Origin: Symbiodinium natans
Taxonomy: Eukaryota; Sar; Dinophyceae; Suessiales; Symbiodiniaceae
Assembly: GCA_905221605.1 (NCBI GenBank)
Contig: CAJNDS010000335.1
Span: 604,703 to 668,702 of the forward strand
DNA length: 64,000 nt
Reading direction: 5' to 3'
A model generated the notes under the pieces. It ran no database searches. It was not told the origin of the DNA and saw only the letters and a list, made by a program, of their open reading frames with translations. A program made the translations under genes and the position numbers. Below are positions 1 to 11,122 of this stretch, one piece after another (within the stretch, counting starts at the first letter, position 1; every line of letters starts with the position of its first letter).

Positions 1-1150
1 GGGCTCTATAGGCTTACAGACTTTATAGGCTTTATAGGCTTTATGGGGCTTGTGAGGCTTTGGAGGCTTTATGAGGCTTTGCAGGCTTTATAGGCTTTGT
101 TGGGCTTTATGGGCCTTTTGGAGGGCCCACAGGGCTTTAGTAAAGCTTTAGGGCTTCTAGGGTTTTCATGCACCAGCATAGGGTTTAGGGATTTCACGTT
201 AGGCTTAGGATTAAGGGGTGATCTGTCTTCCTGTGTGGTGGGTTTAGGGGGCATGGGGGGGTTGGAAAGTTTGAAGGTTTGGGGACCTTGGGGTTTGAGA
301 GTTTAGGGTGGGCATTGTTCCAGATTGAGGGGCCGCAAACCTTGAATCCTAAACATAAACCGCAGATATCCGAGCTGGTGGGGGTGGGGCTCTAGGTACC
401 TGATATTTCCCGAAGTCCCTAAGACTCAAGCCTGGAGGAAACAAGGTCGCAAACCCGGTTTTACTTGGGTTTAGGGTTATAGGGTTCAGGGAATTTGGGG
501 TTTCGGGGGTTAACTTTTTGTTGTAAGGTAGGGTTTAGGGTTTAGGGTTTAGGGTTCAGGGTTGAGGGTTGAGGGTCTAGGGCGAGGGCTTCAGGCTTAG
601 GATCGGAGCTTGGCGGACTCTACTTCCCCCAACACCCCAATCCCTAAGCCCTATACCTTAAACCCTCAACCCGAAACCCAAATCCCTAAACCCTAGCCCT
701 AAACCCTAAACCCTAAACCCTAAACCCTAAAACCTAAACCCTAAACCCTAAACCCTTGTATGTCCACTTGTGTCCACGCTTTTAGCCCTACCCCTGTAAG
801 CCGAGGCACAGAGGCTCCTGGTTCTCAGGAGAATAACCTAGGGTTTAGGGTTTAGGGTTTAGGGTTTAGGGTTTAGGGTGTTTAGGGTTTTTAGGGTTTT
901 TAGGGTTTTTAGGGTTTTTAGGGTTTTTAGGGTTTAGGGTTGAGGGCTTAGGGTTTAGGGTTTAGGGTCTTTAGGGTTTAGGGTTTAGGGCTTGTAGGGT
1001 TTAGGGTTGAGGGTTTTTAGGGTTTAGGGTTGAGGGTTTAGGGTGTAGGGTTTAATTAGGGTTGAGGGTTTAGGGTTTAGGGTTGAGGGTTTAGGGTTTA
1101 GGGTTTAGGGCTTAGGGCTTAGGGCTTAGGGTTTAGGGTTTAGGGTTTAG
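1..1150. repeat. TTTAGGG/CCCTAAA mosaic block
   Basis: Degenerate ggcttta repeats (1-130) and loose TTTAGGG-like text lead into a plus-orientation array at 520-570, a minus-orientation array at 655-755, and a large plus array at 838-1150 with TTTTTAGGG variants. The spacers at 570-655 and 755-835 are short. Frames here such as MLGFMGLLEG are repeat-derived. Confidence 0.9.
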
Positions 1151-1261
1151 CGTCATGAGTCGACCGGCCGTATTTGATATCAGGGACCTCCCTTTTAACT
1201 GGGATCACATCCGGGCCCCTACAATGTCTGAGGCTAAGAAAGATTCCCTACATATGAGGAT
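1151..1261 (+). CDS. Exon-like spacer between telomere-type arrays
   Basis: The frame includes PAVFDIRDLPFNWDHIR, has no stop until the end, and looks like real protein. It begins right after TTTAG (AG acceptor) of the plus array and ends at AT/gtaaccctagaccc, a GT donor that leads into the minus array. The other strand is full of stops. Product unknown. Confidence 0.45.
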
Positions 1262-2378
1262 GTAACCCTAGACCCTAAGCCTTCAGCCCTAAACCCTAAA
1301 CCCTAAACCCTAAACCCTAAACCCTAAACCCTAAACCCTAAACCCTAAACCCTAAACCCTAAGCCCTAAGCCCTAAGCCCTGAACCCTAAGCTTCCGCTA
1401 TTCAGGACTTGCTATGCGACAGTCCAAAGAAAATTGCTTGGCGAAGCCAGAGCTGCACCCCTTACAAGGGTTTAGGGTTTAGGGTTTAGGGTTTAGGGTT
1501 CAGGGTTTAGCATTTAGGGTTTAGGGTTTAGGGTTTACAGTTTAGGTTTAGGGTTAGTTCCTTGGACCCAAGAGGTTGCAGCTTTGGGGACCCTCCTGAA
1601 GGTTCCCCTTGGGGAATATACGGGCCAGTTTAGGAGTGTATTAACGGGAGCCTTTAGGGGCGCAACCTTAGGGGGTACGAGGTACCAGTCGGTACGAGCT
1701 TTCATCCCGGGAAACAGGTCCCGAAGGGTTTGAGGTTTGGGGGTTTAGGGTTGGGTTACAAGCCCTGAACCTTAAACCCTAATCCTCAACCCTAAAAAGC
1801 TGAAAAACAGTCAATCGCTCCATGGGTCCCATTGCTTCTGTTGGTGAGGAGTCTCTTGCATGTCATCAACGTACCAAGACTTGTGCTCAGCACCAAACCA
1901 GCCCAGGGAAACACCACGTGTGGGAGAAAAACCCTGGGCCTCAAGAACGTCAGCCGGCTGCCTTAAAATTGCGACAACCCAACCCAACCCCCAAACCCAC
2001 ACCACCAACCCTGAACAGAAGCCCGACAAGCAACACCGAAACCACAACCACACCCCCAGAACAAACCGCTGAAAGGCCAGTGTACGAACTTTGCTCCCAG
2101 AGTAGGGTTGGGGACTCATAGACTGGGGATGAGAAGAGTTTAGGGTTTTCTGGCTTAGGCTTAGGGCTTAGTGATTAAGGTTCGGGGGCGCATAGGGCTG
2201 GGATCATTCTTACGGCTTTAGCTGCTTTCTTCAGCTCCAAAAAAAATCATCTCGCGAGGCATCATCACGAAGCCTGCAGCTTCTCTGGCGAAGAAGATGC
2301 ATCCGAGGGCGGTTTAGGGTTTAGGGTTTAGGGTTTAGGGTTTAGGGTTTAGGGCTTAGGGCTTAGGGCTTAGGGTTC
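1262..2378. repeat. TTTAGGG/CCCTAAA mosaic block
   Basis: A minus array at 1266-1390, a plus array at 1466-1555, mixed pieces to 1800, and a plus array at 2313-2375. The spacer at 1811-2119 has an open minus-strand frame with ADVLEAQGFSPTRGVSLGW that may be coding. The rest shows nothing convincing. Confidence 0.85.
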
Positions 2379-2519
2379 AGCGAGCTTGGCCCCGGTCAGC
2401 CTTTGAACCGCCTTCCCGGGGTGACCACGTCGAGCCAAGTCAATGGCGGCTTGTTGTCTAGCCTGTTCAGCTGCCGCTTCCCGCTGGAGACCACTGCCAT
2501 CGGCCTTACTGGCAGCACC
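2379..2519 (-). CDS. Exon-like spacer, Ala/Arg/Gln-rich helix
   Basis: Forty-seven codons without a stop. The frame includes REAAAEQARQQAAIDLARRG and ends in VQRLTGAKLAEP, clearly protein-like. On the minus strand it starts just after GGGTTTAG. Its far end meets gaaccctaagc, which offers only a GA donor. Product unknown; the helix-rich text could come from a structural protein or a retroelement. Confidence 0.5.
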
Positions 2520-4495
2520 CTAAACCCGAAACCCTAAACCCTAAACCCTAAACCCTAAACCCTGTAGCCTCTTACGGCCCTGGGGCTTCTAGGAAGCTTC
2601 AGTGTTTAGGGGGACTGGGGCGGGGCTAAACGTTCGGTCCAGAGCTTGGGTTGGGGGTTTGGGGTTTAGGGCTGTAGGGTTGTAAAGGCTTAGGTTGCTG
2701 TAAAACCCGAACCTCAAAACGATAAGGTCTAGAGCCTCAGCCCTCAATCCTAGACCCCAGACCCTAGACCCTAAACCCTAAACCCTAGCCCTAAACCCTA
2801 AACCCTAAACCCTCAAACCCAAAGGACGCCACGACCTGAGCCAAGCCACCGGATCGCCGATTTTTGGCGGAAAGGCCGTCGGAAGACTTGCCCTTTGCTG
2901 TTTAGGGTTCAGGGTTTCGGGTTTAGGGTTTTGGGGTTTGCGGTTTAGGTCTAGGGTTTGGGGTTTAGGATTTAGGGTTTGGGGTTTAGGATTTAGGGTT
3001 TGGGGCTAGGGTTTTTGGGTTTTGGGCTTAGGGCCTAGGGCTTGGAGTTTCAGGGCACTTGCGACCCAAGTAGGTTATGGGCTCAGAGTTGGGGTTTGGA
3101 GTTTGGGCTTTGGGGTTTGGAGGGTTTGGAGCTTTGGGGAATGCTGTACATGTAACCCACTTATAAGCTGGGACTCAATCTGTCGGAGAGAATGAGGGTT
3201 TGGGGTTTAGGGCTTAGGACGGTCTGAGTTTCAGATTTTTGGGCTATGGGTAAGTTCTGACTTGGACGGGGGGGGGGGGGGGGGGTGCTTCAGGATTTAC
3301 AGAATGTGTGCCCTGGTCATGATGCTCCTGGCAGCCTGTTTCGGGTTTAGGGGTAGCACTAAATCCCACAAGAGACATGAAGCTTCTGCCAGGGAGTGGA
3401 AACGACACAGGTTGACGGGCGTTCTCGGTGTAAGTGTTAGGGCTTGTTTAAGAGGATCCGGGGCCTTCGCGCCTGTGTGGCACTTAGACTTATAAAGGCT
3501 CTTAGCTCTACTTTGTATAGACCCTAAACCCTAAACCATAAACCCTAAACCCTACACCCTACAACCCCACATCCCAAACAAACTGTACCAAGAGAGACCA
3601 ACCCCCCCCCCCCCCCCCCCCCAACTCCGAGCGGCGAAAGAGGCGCAGGAAGTGCTGTTCATGGGCGTCACCCGGGAAGATCTAGGAGGTTTAGGGCTTA
3701 GGGTTTAGGGTTTCGGGGTGTCGTTCCCAAGATCCCTGAGAGGATTTAGGGCTTAGATTCCAAAACTGTGCCTAGAGAGCATGGGATAGTCTTGGGTTTC
3801 GGGTTTCGGGTTTCGCGTTCAGGGTTTAGGGTTTATTGTTTAAGGTTTAGGGTTTAGGTTTACGGTTCAGGGGCTTGGGGGTTTCCGTGCTTAGGGTGAA
3901 GGATTCGGGTTTGGGCATCTGAAACAATACGCAGTTGCAAGGAGAGGCTTCGGGTTCAGATTACCCTATAAACCCTAAACCCTAAACCCAAAAACCCCAA
4001 GCACTAAATCCTGAACCCCAGAACCCTAAACCCCTAAACCCAAAACCCAGAAGCCCTAAACCCTGAACCCTACAACCTAAGCCCAGAAGCCCTAAACCCT
4101 AAACCCTATAAACCCTTCAAAGGCTTTCGGCCTGATTTCAAGGTACCCAATCATGTCGTTTTTGGGTGTTGAAGGTCAGTTTAGGGTTCAGGGTCTACGG
4201 GTTGAGGGTTAGGGCGTTTAGGGTTTAGGGACTTTGGTGACATTAGGGGGGGACTTTGGTGACTTTAGGGACTTTAGGGACTTTAGGCTCTAGGGATTTT
4301 CGGGACTTTCGGGACTTTAGGGACTTTAGGGACTTTAGGGACTTTGGTGACTTTAGGGACTTCAGGGACTTTGGGGTCTTTCGGGATGTTGGGGACTTTA
4401 CGGACTTCAGGGACTTTAAGGACTTCAGGGACCCTAAACCCTAAACCCTAAACCCTAAACCCTAAACCCTAAACCCTAAACCCTAAACCCTAAAC
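2520..4495. repeat. TTTAGGG/CCCTAAA mosaic block with poly-G and poly-C
   Basis: Alternating arrays (minus 2516-2563 and 2745-2820, plus 2900-3060, minus 3520-3570, minus 3965-4105, minus 4433-4495). A run of about 18 G lies at 3269 and about 20 C at 3603. A 9-bp variant array, gggacttta, fills 4231-4432. No gene was supported; the 77-residue frame at 3262 starts in poly-G and is not credible. Confidence 0.85.
4231..4432. repeat. GGGACTTTA tandem array
   Basis: About twenty degenerate 9-bp units (gggactttag/gggacttcag), distinct from but related to TTTAGGG and directly followed by a pure CCCTAAA array. Translated it gives the FRDFRDF repeat frame, which is an artefact. Confidence 0.9.
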
Positions 4496-4610
4496 CCTAT
4501 TTCGGGTGCAGAACTCGTAAGGTTTGGTAACAACGACGGGTGGCGACGCCGCGTCAATCGCCGAGGAGGCAAGGGCCGCGTCGTCTGTAAAGTCGCGCAG
4601 ACCTCTGCTT
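4496..4610 (-). CDS. Exon-like spacer
   Basis: The minus frame includes GLRDFTDDAALASSAIDAAS and VTKPYEFCTRN. It begins after CCCTAG (AG) and ends at ATAGG/gtttaggg (GT). Both splice signals lie in the telomere-like arrays. Product unknown. Confidence 0.5.
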
Positions 4611-6089
4611 CTAGGGTTTAGGGTTTAGGGTTTAGGGTTTAGGGTTTAGGGTTTAGGGTTTAGGGTTTAGGGTTTAGGGTTTAGGGTTTAGGGTTTAGGG
4701 TTTAGGTACCCTAGAAAACCTTGCGGGGAAGCTTGGGGAGCCTTAGGGAGTAGTGGGGAGTCTTGGGGAACCTTGGGTTAGATGCCCCTTGAAACCCCTC
4801 TCCCTTAAGAACCCTTTTCAACCTTTTTGAAAAAGAGGCTGTCATGTCTTGCGGCCCCTGAACCCGAAACCCTAGCCCTAAACCCTAAACCCTGAACCCT
4901 GAACCCTGAAACCCTGAACCCTGAAACCCTGAACCCTGAACACTGAACACCAAACCTCCTGGACCCTACAACCCGGAAAGCAACGACGCTGACCCACGAG
5001 CAGCAATCCTGAACTCAGAACTTCGACTGGGTCACCGTTTAGTCTCAGCAGCTGGTTACTTCTGAGGCTTAGGGTTTTTGGGATTAGGTTCCATGCCGGC
5101 CCATTCTGTTAGGTTGACTGTATTAAAGTTTGGGGGAGGATGTAGGGTCCAGGCCTCTTGTGTCCTGCAGGGAGGGTTGGCCTTATGCAGGTTGTCCCCA
5201 ATCACAACTTGTTACCTAAACCCTAGACTCCCTAGACCCTAAGCACTAAGCCCTAAGCCCTAAACCCGAAACCCTAAACCCTAAACCTTAGCTTTGCATC
5301 TTGAGGGCCTCCGTGCCTTACGTTTTGGGGACCAGCCGAAACCCTAAGCGCCAAACCTCCGAACCTCAAAGTCGTGCTGTGAAGAGACCGGTCTCCAGGA
5401 TCTAGGCACTTCTCCAAAATGGTCCAAATGGGGGGGGGGGGGGGGTAGGGTTTAGTGTTTAGTGTTTGGTGTTTAGGGTTTAGGCTTTAGGGTTTAGGGT
5501 TTAGGGTTAGGGTGTAGGTCTTCTCTTCCCCGGATAGTCCAGGAGTTTGGGTCTCTTGGGTCTCTTAATTGCCTAGAGGTTTGAGGGGTTGTGGTTTGAT
5601 AAACCCGAAACCCTATACACTAAACCCTCATACTAAACCCTAAACCCTAAACCCTAAACCCTAAACCCTAAACCCTAAACCCTAAACCCTAAACCCTAAA
5701 CCCTAAACCCTAAACCCCTACAAAGGGGAGCAAGGGCCTCCTCTGGCTCCTAGGTGGGCTTACGAGGCTTAAGCTGAGGACTTGGGAGATTTGAGCTCGG
5801 AGGGTCAGCCGATCGCTTTCGCATCTCATGTTCCTTCTTGGGCCGACCCCAAGCCCCCAGTAGGGTTCAGGTTTTAGGGTTTAGGGTTTAGGGTTTGGGG
5901 TTTAGGGTTTAGGGCTAGGGTTTAGGGTTTAGGGTTCAGGGTTCAGGGTTCAGGGTTCAGGGTTCAGGGTTTCAGAGTTCAGGGTTTAGGGTTTAGGGTT
6001 TAGGGTTTAGGGTTTAGGGTTTGGGGTTTGGGGTTTAGGGTTTAGGGTTTAGGGTGTAGGGTGTAGGGTTTAGGGTTTAGGGTTGAAAC
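4611..6089. repeat. TTTAGGG/CCCTAAA mosaic block
   Basis: Pure plus array 4614-4707, minus 4865-4945 with CCCTGAA variants, minus 5215-5290, plus 5448-5515 after a run of G, pure minus 5633-5716, and plus 5860-6085 that includes a GGGTTCA sub-array at 5935-5975. Spacers of 80-160 bp show no clear coding frame. Confidence 0.9.
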
Positions 6090-6189
6090 GCCCGTTCGCC
6101 TAGTAGGTGACGAACGTGGCCATCGAGGCCATTATACCTGGAGCCGCAGAAGAGCCCCGAAGTCCCCCAACCAGAGACCTCCAACACAC
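6090..6189 (-). CDS. Exon-like spacer
   Basis: The minus frame includes VSGWGTSGLFCGSRYNG and VRHLLGERAF. It starts after CCCCAG and ends at GGC/gtttcaaccc (GT). Product unknown. Confidence 0.4.
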
Positions 6190-6242
6190 CTGGGGTTTAG
6201 GGTTTAGGGTTTAGGGTTTAGGGATTAGGGTTTCGGGTTTAG

Positions 6243-6358
6243 GGCTACACAGCGCAATCCTTGGTTGGATACACGATGCAGCCAGTGAAGCTCGGGAAGA
6301 GAACCAGAGCACTCAGCGTTCACCAACAAGGTTACGTGCTCTTTGTTCTTGTTGGGCG
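6243..6358 (+). CDS. Exon-like spacer (strand uncertain)
   Basis: The plus frame includes YTAQSLVGYTMQPVKLGKRT and YVLFVLVGR. It begins after GGGTTTAG and ends at GGGCG/gttaaaccc, a GT donor at the edge of a CCCTAAA array. A second plus frame is also open here, so frame choice is uncertain. Confidence 0.35.
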
Positions 6359-7230
6359 GTTAAACCCTAAACCCTAAACCCTAAACCGGCTTTAGGCCCA
6401 CGAGAGTGCGTTAGCAGATGAACCTGCAAAAATGTAACAAGACTAGGATGCGCCATCGCTGTGGATGGCGATGTGGCTAAACCCTAGACCCTCAAACCCT
6501 AAACCCTAAAGCCCGAAACCCTACACTTACACGAAATGTTCAAGCCCTGAAATTTCGTTTAAGGATTTTCGGGGTCTACTTAGAGGTTCATTGTAAGTCT
6601 AAAGCAGGGTTAAATCTCAGTGAGAGCCTGAACCACCCCAAGCTTGGCCAGCTGGTCATTGGGGACGCACGCCCCTGACGGCGATGACATGCCTGGCGGC
6701 TTGGCTGAACCTCCGCTGCAGCCTTCCTTTGGGCAACGATGCCGGCTGTGGAGGCAGAAGCACTGTAACCGGGTCTAGGGTTTAGGGTTTAGGGTTAGGG
6801 TTGAGGGTTTGGGGTTTGGGGTTTAGGGTTTAGGGCTTAGGGTTTAGGGCCCTGAGTGGACTCTGCAGGGGAAGAGTCGCAGCTGTCGAGCCACTCGAAC
6901 ACCAACGTCATCAGAACTCAGCCTCGCGATACGTGCCTGGGACGGTGCGGATAAACGACGTCACTTAAGAACAGACCTCCGCGACTGCCAGCTGCACGTA
7001 AATCCCTAAGGGTCCATGTACCTTGTTATTGCAAACTGGGGTCCCAAAGTCCCTATAGGGGTTTAGGGTTTAGGGTTTAGGGTTTAGCGTTATTTAGGAA
7101 CATGGACCCTTCGGGAACGTCATCTAGGCCGAGATCCTTTAGCGCATAGGGCACGGCATGGGAGCTCAAGGTCGCAAATGCTGGTACTTCGTGGTTCATG
7201 GTTGTGTCACCAACTTTCTGTAACAGTACT
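6359..7230. repeat. TTTAGGG/CCCTAAA mosaic block
   Basis: Short arrays at 6361-6385, 6478-6525, 6770-6850 and 7056-7088. The spacers at 6635-6770 and 6853-7010 have open frames on one strand but no decisive splice signals. The minus frame at 7077-7295 overlaps a palindromic element and is not credible. Confidence 0.8.
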
Positions 7231-7338
7231 TTGGGATGTTCCCCCTTATACTCGCAGTCCTGAATAGGGATGATCGTACCCCCTACTATAATCATAATCC
7301 CTACTGAGAACTGTTAGTATAAGGGGGAACATCCCAAA
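7231..7338. repeat. Palindromic element, family B
   Basis: The ends ttgggatgttcccc and ggggaacatcccaa are inverted repeats, with further inner pairing (cagtcctgaatagggat and atccctactgagaactg). A second copy lies at 10523-10618. Each copy sits beside a family A element. This is the form of a MITE, a small non-autonomous DNA transposon. Confidence 0.75.
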
Positions 7339-7450
7339 CTGTACTTATAACCCGCATATAAGTCCCGCAAGTATCCTAATATGGTGAGAAGTGGACTATA
7401 AGTATAAGTACAGATGCAGTTGGGTGATTACGTGCCCTGAACCTCTAAGT
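7339..7450. repeat. Family A palindromic element, partial
   Basis: Shares cttata, cctaatatggt and actataagt, plus the end cctgaacctctaagta, with other family A members. Its left part is replaced by the family B element, which suggests nesting or adjacent insertion. Confidence 0.6.
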
Positions 7451-9136
7451 ATTGTTTCAGGGCAGGGCTTATGGAGGGGTTAAGGGCTTAGGGTTAGGGT
7501 TTGGAGTTTAGGGTTTAGGGCTAGGGTTTAAGGTTTAGGGCTTCGGGGTTCACCCTTACACCTGAATGAAGCCCAAAAGCCCAGACCTCTAAACCCCAAA
7601 CCCCGAGACCTCTAGCAACCAATGACCCTAAACCCTAAACCACCCCAAGACAATAAACCCTCCTAAACCCTCCTAAACCCTAAACCCTGAACCCTGAACC
7701 CTGAACCCTGAACCTTAAACCCTAAACCCCAACATGATCCTGCCCGGCCTGACTCGAAAGACCTCCGTGCGAAACTTGGCGGAGCAACCTCAAGTTGCTG
7801 CTTTAGGGGTTTAAGGTTTAGGGTTTGGGGTTTAGGGTTTAGGGTTTAGGGTTTAGGGTTGAGGGCTTAGGGCTTAGGGCTTAGGGCTTAGGGTTTGGGG
7901 CGGGTTTAAGGTTTAGGGCTGGGTTTAAGGTTTAGGGTTTAGTGTTTAGGGTTGAGGGTTTAGGGTTTAGGGTTTGGGGTTTAGGGTTTAGGGCTTAGGG
8001 TCTAGGGTTTCGGGCGGGGTTTAAGGTGTAGGGTTTAGCGTTTAGGGTTGAGGGTTTAGGGTTTGCGGTTTAGGGCTTAGGGTTTAGGGTTTAGGGCTGG
8101 GTTCAAAGTTTAGGGTTTTAGGGTTGAGGGCTTAGGGTTTAGGGTTTGGGGTTTAGGGTTTCAGGCTCAGGGTTTAGGGTTTAGGGCTGGGTTCAAGGTT
8201 TAGGGTTTAGCGTTTAGGGTTGAGGGTTTAGGCTTTGGGGTTTAGGCTTAGGGTTAAGGTTTAGGGTTGAGGGTTTAGGGTTTAGGGTTTAGGAACTAGG
8301 GGTTCAGGGTTCTTGGGCTCTAGGTGTTTAGGGTTTAGGGTTTAGGGTTGAGGGTTTAGGGTTTAGGGTTTAGGGTTTAGGGTTTAGGGCCTAGGGTTTA
8401 GGGTTTAGGAACTAGGGGTTTAGGGTTCTTGGGCTCTAGGTGTTTAGGGGTTCATTTCAGGGTTGAGGGTTTTCAGGCTTCAGGGGGTGTAGGGCTTTGG
8501 GGCTTTGGCAGGGTTTAGGGTTTAGGGTTTAGGGTTTAGGGTTTAGGGTTTAGGGTTTAGGGTTTAGGGTTTAGGGTTTAGGGTTTAGGGTTTAGGGTTT
8601 TCGGTTTAGGGTTGAGGGTTGAGGGTTTAGGGTTTAGGGTTTAGGGTTAGGGTTGGGGAATGGAGGTTCTGGTGAGAACCAGAGCCTCGGAGGTAGGCCC
8701 CAAGGGACCACAAAAGGGGAGAGAACCCACCTGCAGGATCCACCACCCGTTCAGCTAAGGGGATTGAAACACTAGACCCAAAGTCAAAGAGCAACTTAGA
8801 GACATACAAAAAGGGGCTACCCTTCTGGGTTCAAAAAATGGCTCAGAAGGGAACCTAAAAAACCCAGAAAAAAAGGGGGAATAAGGGCCTACTCTGGGTC
8901 GTTGAAGACCTTGAGGGTTTAGGGGGGCTAAGGTTGTAGGGTTTGGGGTTTGGGGTTTTTGGGGTTTGAGTTTAGGGTTTAGGGTTTAGGGTTTAGGGTT
9001 TGGGGTTTAGGGTTTGGGGTTTAGGGTTTAGGGTTTAGGGTTAAGGGCTTAGGGGTTAGGGGCCCTTGGGCAGGGAGCCCTGTGGTGAGAGTGGCCTTGG
9101 CGAGGTAAACCTCCAGGAATTTTGGGAACCCTTCTC
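7451..9136. repeat. Long TTTAGGG-rich block
   Basis: Mostly plus-orientation telomere-like repeats from 7800 to 8660, with higher-order copies: units such as ggaactaggggttcagggttcttgggctctaggtg (cut here) recur near 8293 and 8408, and gggctgggtt-aag segments recur near 7918, 8097 and 8185. A pure array lies at 8508-8598. From 8661 to 9136 there is spacer with no convincing gene. Confidence 0.85.
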
Positions 9137-9240
9137 GGAGGTTCATGGTACACTGATAACCTAATTATATGTATATTAGGGCACTTAAAGGGCTTATAAG
9201 TGGAAGTACAGTGGGCTAGAAGTACCATGAACCTCCAAGT
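9137..9240. repeat. Palindromic element, family A (complete)
   Basis: Ends ggaggttcatggtac and gtaccatgaacctcc are perfect inverted repeats. The body has cttataagtgg. Related copies lie at 10365, 15912, 26854 and 61121. It is MITE-like. Confidence 0.8.
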
Positions 9241-10364
9241 AAACCCGAAACCCTCAACCCTAGGGTTTCGTATTTAGGGCTCTGGATTTCCAATGGCTCC
9301 CAGAAACAGAATAAGGTTTCGGGTGTGGAGGTTTAAGATTTGGGGCTTCGGGTGTAGAAGGTTTGGGGTTTCGGGTTTAGGGTTTGGGGTTTGGGGTTTG
9401 GGGTTTTGGGTTTGGGGTTTGGGGTTTGGGGTTTGGGGTTTGGGGTTTGGGGGGATATGGGGCTCAGGATCCATGTTCAAACAAGGGCACCCTTTTTGGG
9501 GCTGGTTACTTCATAAAGGAACCTTGAACCCCAAAAAAGGAAAAGGGCACCACAGGGCCACCAAGCTACTCTGTCTATCTGGGCCCAAGGGTAACCCAGG
9601 AATAAAGAGGGTCTACGCTTGGTGTAAAGTGGGACCTGAACCCCAAAAAAGGGAATAAGGGCCTACTCTGGGCCCTAGTAGCCCCCAACCCTAAACCCTA
9701 AACCCTAAACCCTAAACCCTAACCCTAAACCCTAAACCCTAAACCCTAAACCCTAAACCCTAAACCCTAAAAAGGGGAATCAGGGCCTACTCTCGGTCCT
9801 AGGCTCTGTCTATCTTGGTACTGCTGGATTGGGTGTACGGGGCTTGGGGCACTGTGCGCCTGTCGCATCCAGAATCGAGAACACCCAAAAAACCCTAAAC
9901 CCTAAACCCTAACCCTAAACCCTAAACCCTAAGCCCTAAACCCTAAACCCTAAACCCTAAGCCCTAAGCCCTAAACACTAAGCCCTAAGCCCTAAGCGCT
10001 AAACCCTAAGCCCTAAGCCCTAAGCCCTAAGCCCTAAGCCCTAAGCCCTAAGACCCAAGCCCTAAGCCCTAAACCTAAGCCCCCGAAAAGAGAGCTAACT
10101 CAAGCACAGCAGCTGTCAATCAGCCGGGTGTGGAAGGCATGTGCAGAGCTGTCGTCTCTCCACCTGGCTCCATGCATGGTCTAGGGTTTAGGGTTTAGGG
10201 TTTAGGGTTTAGGGTTTAGGGTTTAGGGTTTAGGGTTTAGGGTTTAGGGTTTAGGGTTTAGGGTTTAGGGTTCAGGGTTTAGGGTTTAGGGTTTAGGTTT
10301 TAGGGTTTAGGGTTGAGGGTTTCGGGTTTAGGGTCCCAAACCTGAACCCCTCAGACCCAAATTC
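9241..10364. repeat. TTTAGGG/CCCTAAA mosaic block
   Basis: A GGGTTTG variant array at 9370-9450, minus arrays at 9688-9770 and 9890-10075 (with CCCTAAG variants), and a pure plus array at 10181-10270. A short phrase like ggggaataagggcctactctggg recurs at 8873, 9650 and 9774, so the spacers share a dispersed repeat. The frame at 9293-9658 (GFGVWGLGF repeats) is an artefact. Confidence 0.85.
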
Positions 10365-10512
10365 TACTTGGAGGTTCGTGGTACCTGATAGCCAGTTATC
10401 ACAGTGCTGATAATCGACTTGTAAGCCCCTCAGTTACCCCAATATGGTTACAATTGGTTTTTTTGGTGCAATTACTCTTTGGTTAGTAAGTACCATGAAG
10501 GCATCTCCAAGT
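10365..10512. repeat. Palindromic element, family A
   Basis: Begins acttggaggttcgtggtacc and ends agtaccatgaaggcatctccaagt with a few changes. It contains ccaatatggtt, also present in the copies at 16070 and 61195. Confidence 0.75.
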
Positions 10513-10522
10513 AAACCATACA

Positions 10523-10618
10523 TTGGGATGTTCCCCCTGCAACTAACAGTCCTTGATAGGGATACTAATAGGGGGTACTATAATTCCCGATTAAGGACTG
10601 TTCGTATAGGGGGAATAC
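10523..10618. repeat. Palindromic element, family B
   Basis: Begins ttgggatgttccccct and carries cagtccttgatagggat, and later ggactgttcgtatagggggaa, as in the copy at 7231. It lies 10 bp from a family A element. Confidence 0.7.
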
Positions 10619-10800
10619 CCTAAACCATACACCCTGAGCCCTTCACCTTAAATGCTTCAGGGTGTGGAGTTGGCGGGTCCCAACCCCCCCTCCCCCCCCC
10701 CCCCACCAAAAAGAATCATTTTAACCCAAAACCCTGATCAGGGTTTCGGGCTTGGGGTAGAAAGCCCGTAGAAACCAACTGCGACATGCTCCACATGCAC

Positions 10801-10914
10801 TCAACCATACTCAACCTCCTTCTCAATCATTGTCACAAAATGCTGCAGCAACCGCTCTGCTTTTGCAAACACGAAAAACTCGTCGACATCCATCAGCATC
10901 TTTCCTTGTCCAAC
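10801..10914 (-). CDS. Exon-like segment with MDVDEFF motif
   Basis: The frame VGQGKMLMDVDEFFVFAKAE continues for 38 codons to a stop. It is preceded by CTCTGTAG, a good acceptor. An Asp-x-Asp in this setting occurs in glycosyltransferases and in EF-hands; neither is proven. The upstream segment 10946-11122 is in frame with it across a 31-bp TTTAGGG array that starts gt and ends ag. Confidence 0.5.
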   Translation of the reverse strand, partial: VGQGKMLMDVDEFFVFAKAERLLQHFVTMIEKEVEYG

Positions 10915-10945
10915 CTACAGAGACCCTAAACCCTAAACCCTAAAC

Positions 10946-11122
10946 TTCGACCTCCGCATGTTGTTTGAGGTAGGCAGTGTTCCTTTGGTGCCATTTCAAT
11001 GCTCAATTTTTCACTGCCCCGGAATATCGCTCAAAGCCATGCTCGTAGCTGCTGTGGTAGTACTGATAAATAGGCGTCACCAACAATCAAGTGCCATCAT
11101 GGCCCATTCCCCATCACCTTCC
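10946..11122 (-). pseudogene. Coding-like segment with in-frame stops
   Basis: The minus frame includes LLVTPIYQYYHSSYEHGFER and WHQRNTAYLKQHAEVE but is broken by two TGA codons. Each is one G-to-A change from TGG. It ends GAA/gtttaggg, and the next coding piece resumes in the same phase at 10914. I read it as a decayed exon, or as an exon misread in this assembly. Confidence 0.4.

Noticed and set aside
1-1150. Window start as a chromosome end
   Set aside because: Arrays occur in both orientations over the whole window, with unique DNA between them; a true telomere would be one terminal array in one orientation.
9293-9658. 121-residue frame with GFGVWGLGF repeats
   Set aside because: Direct translation of GGGTTTG-type repeats.
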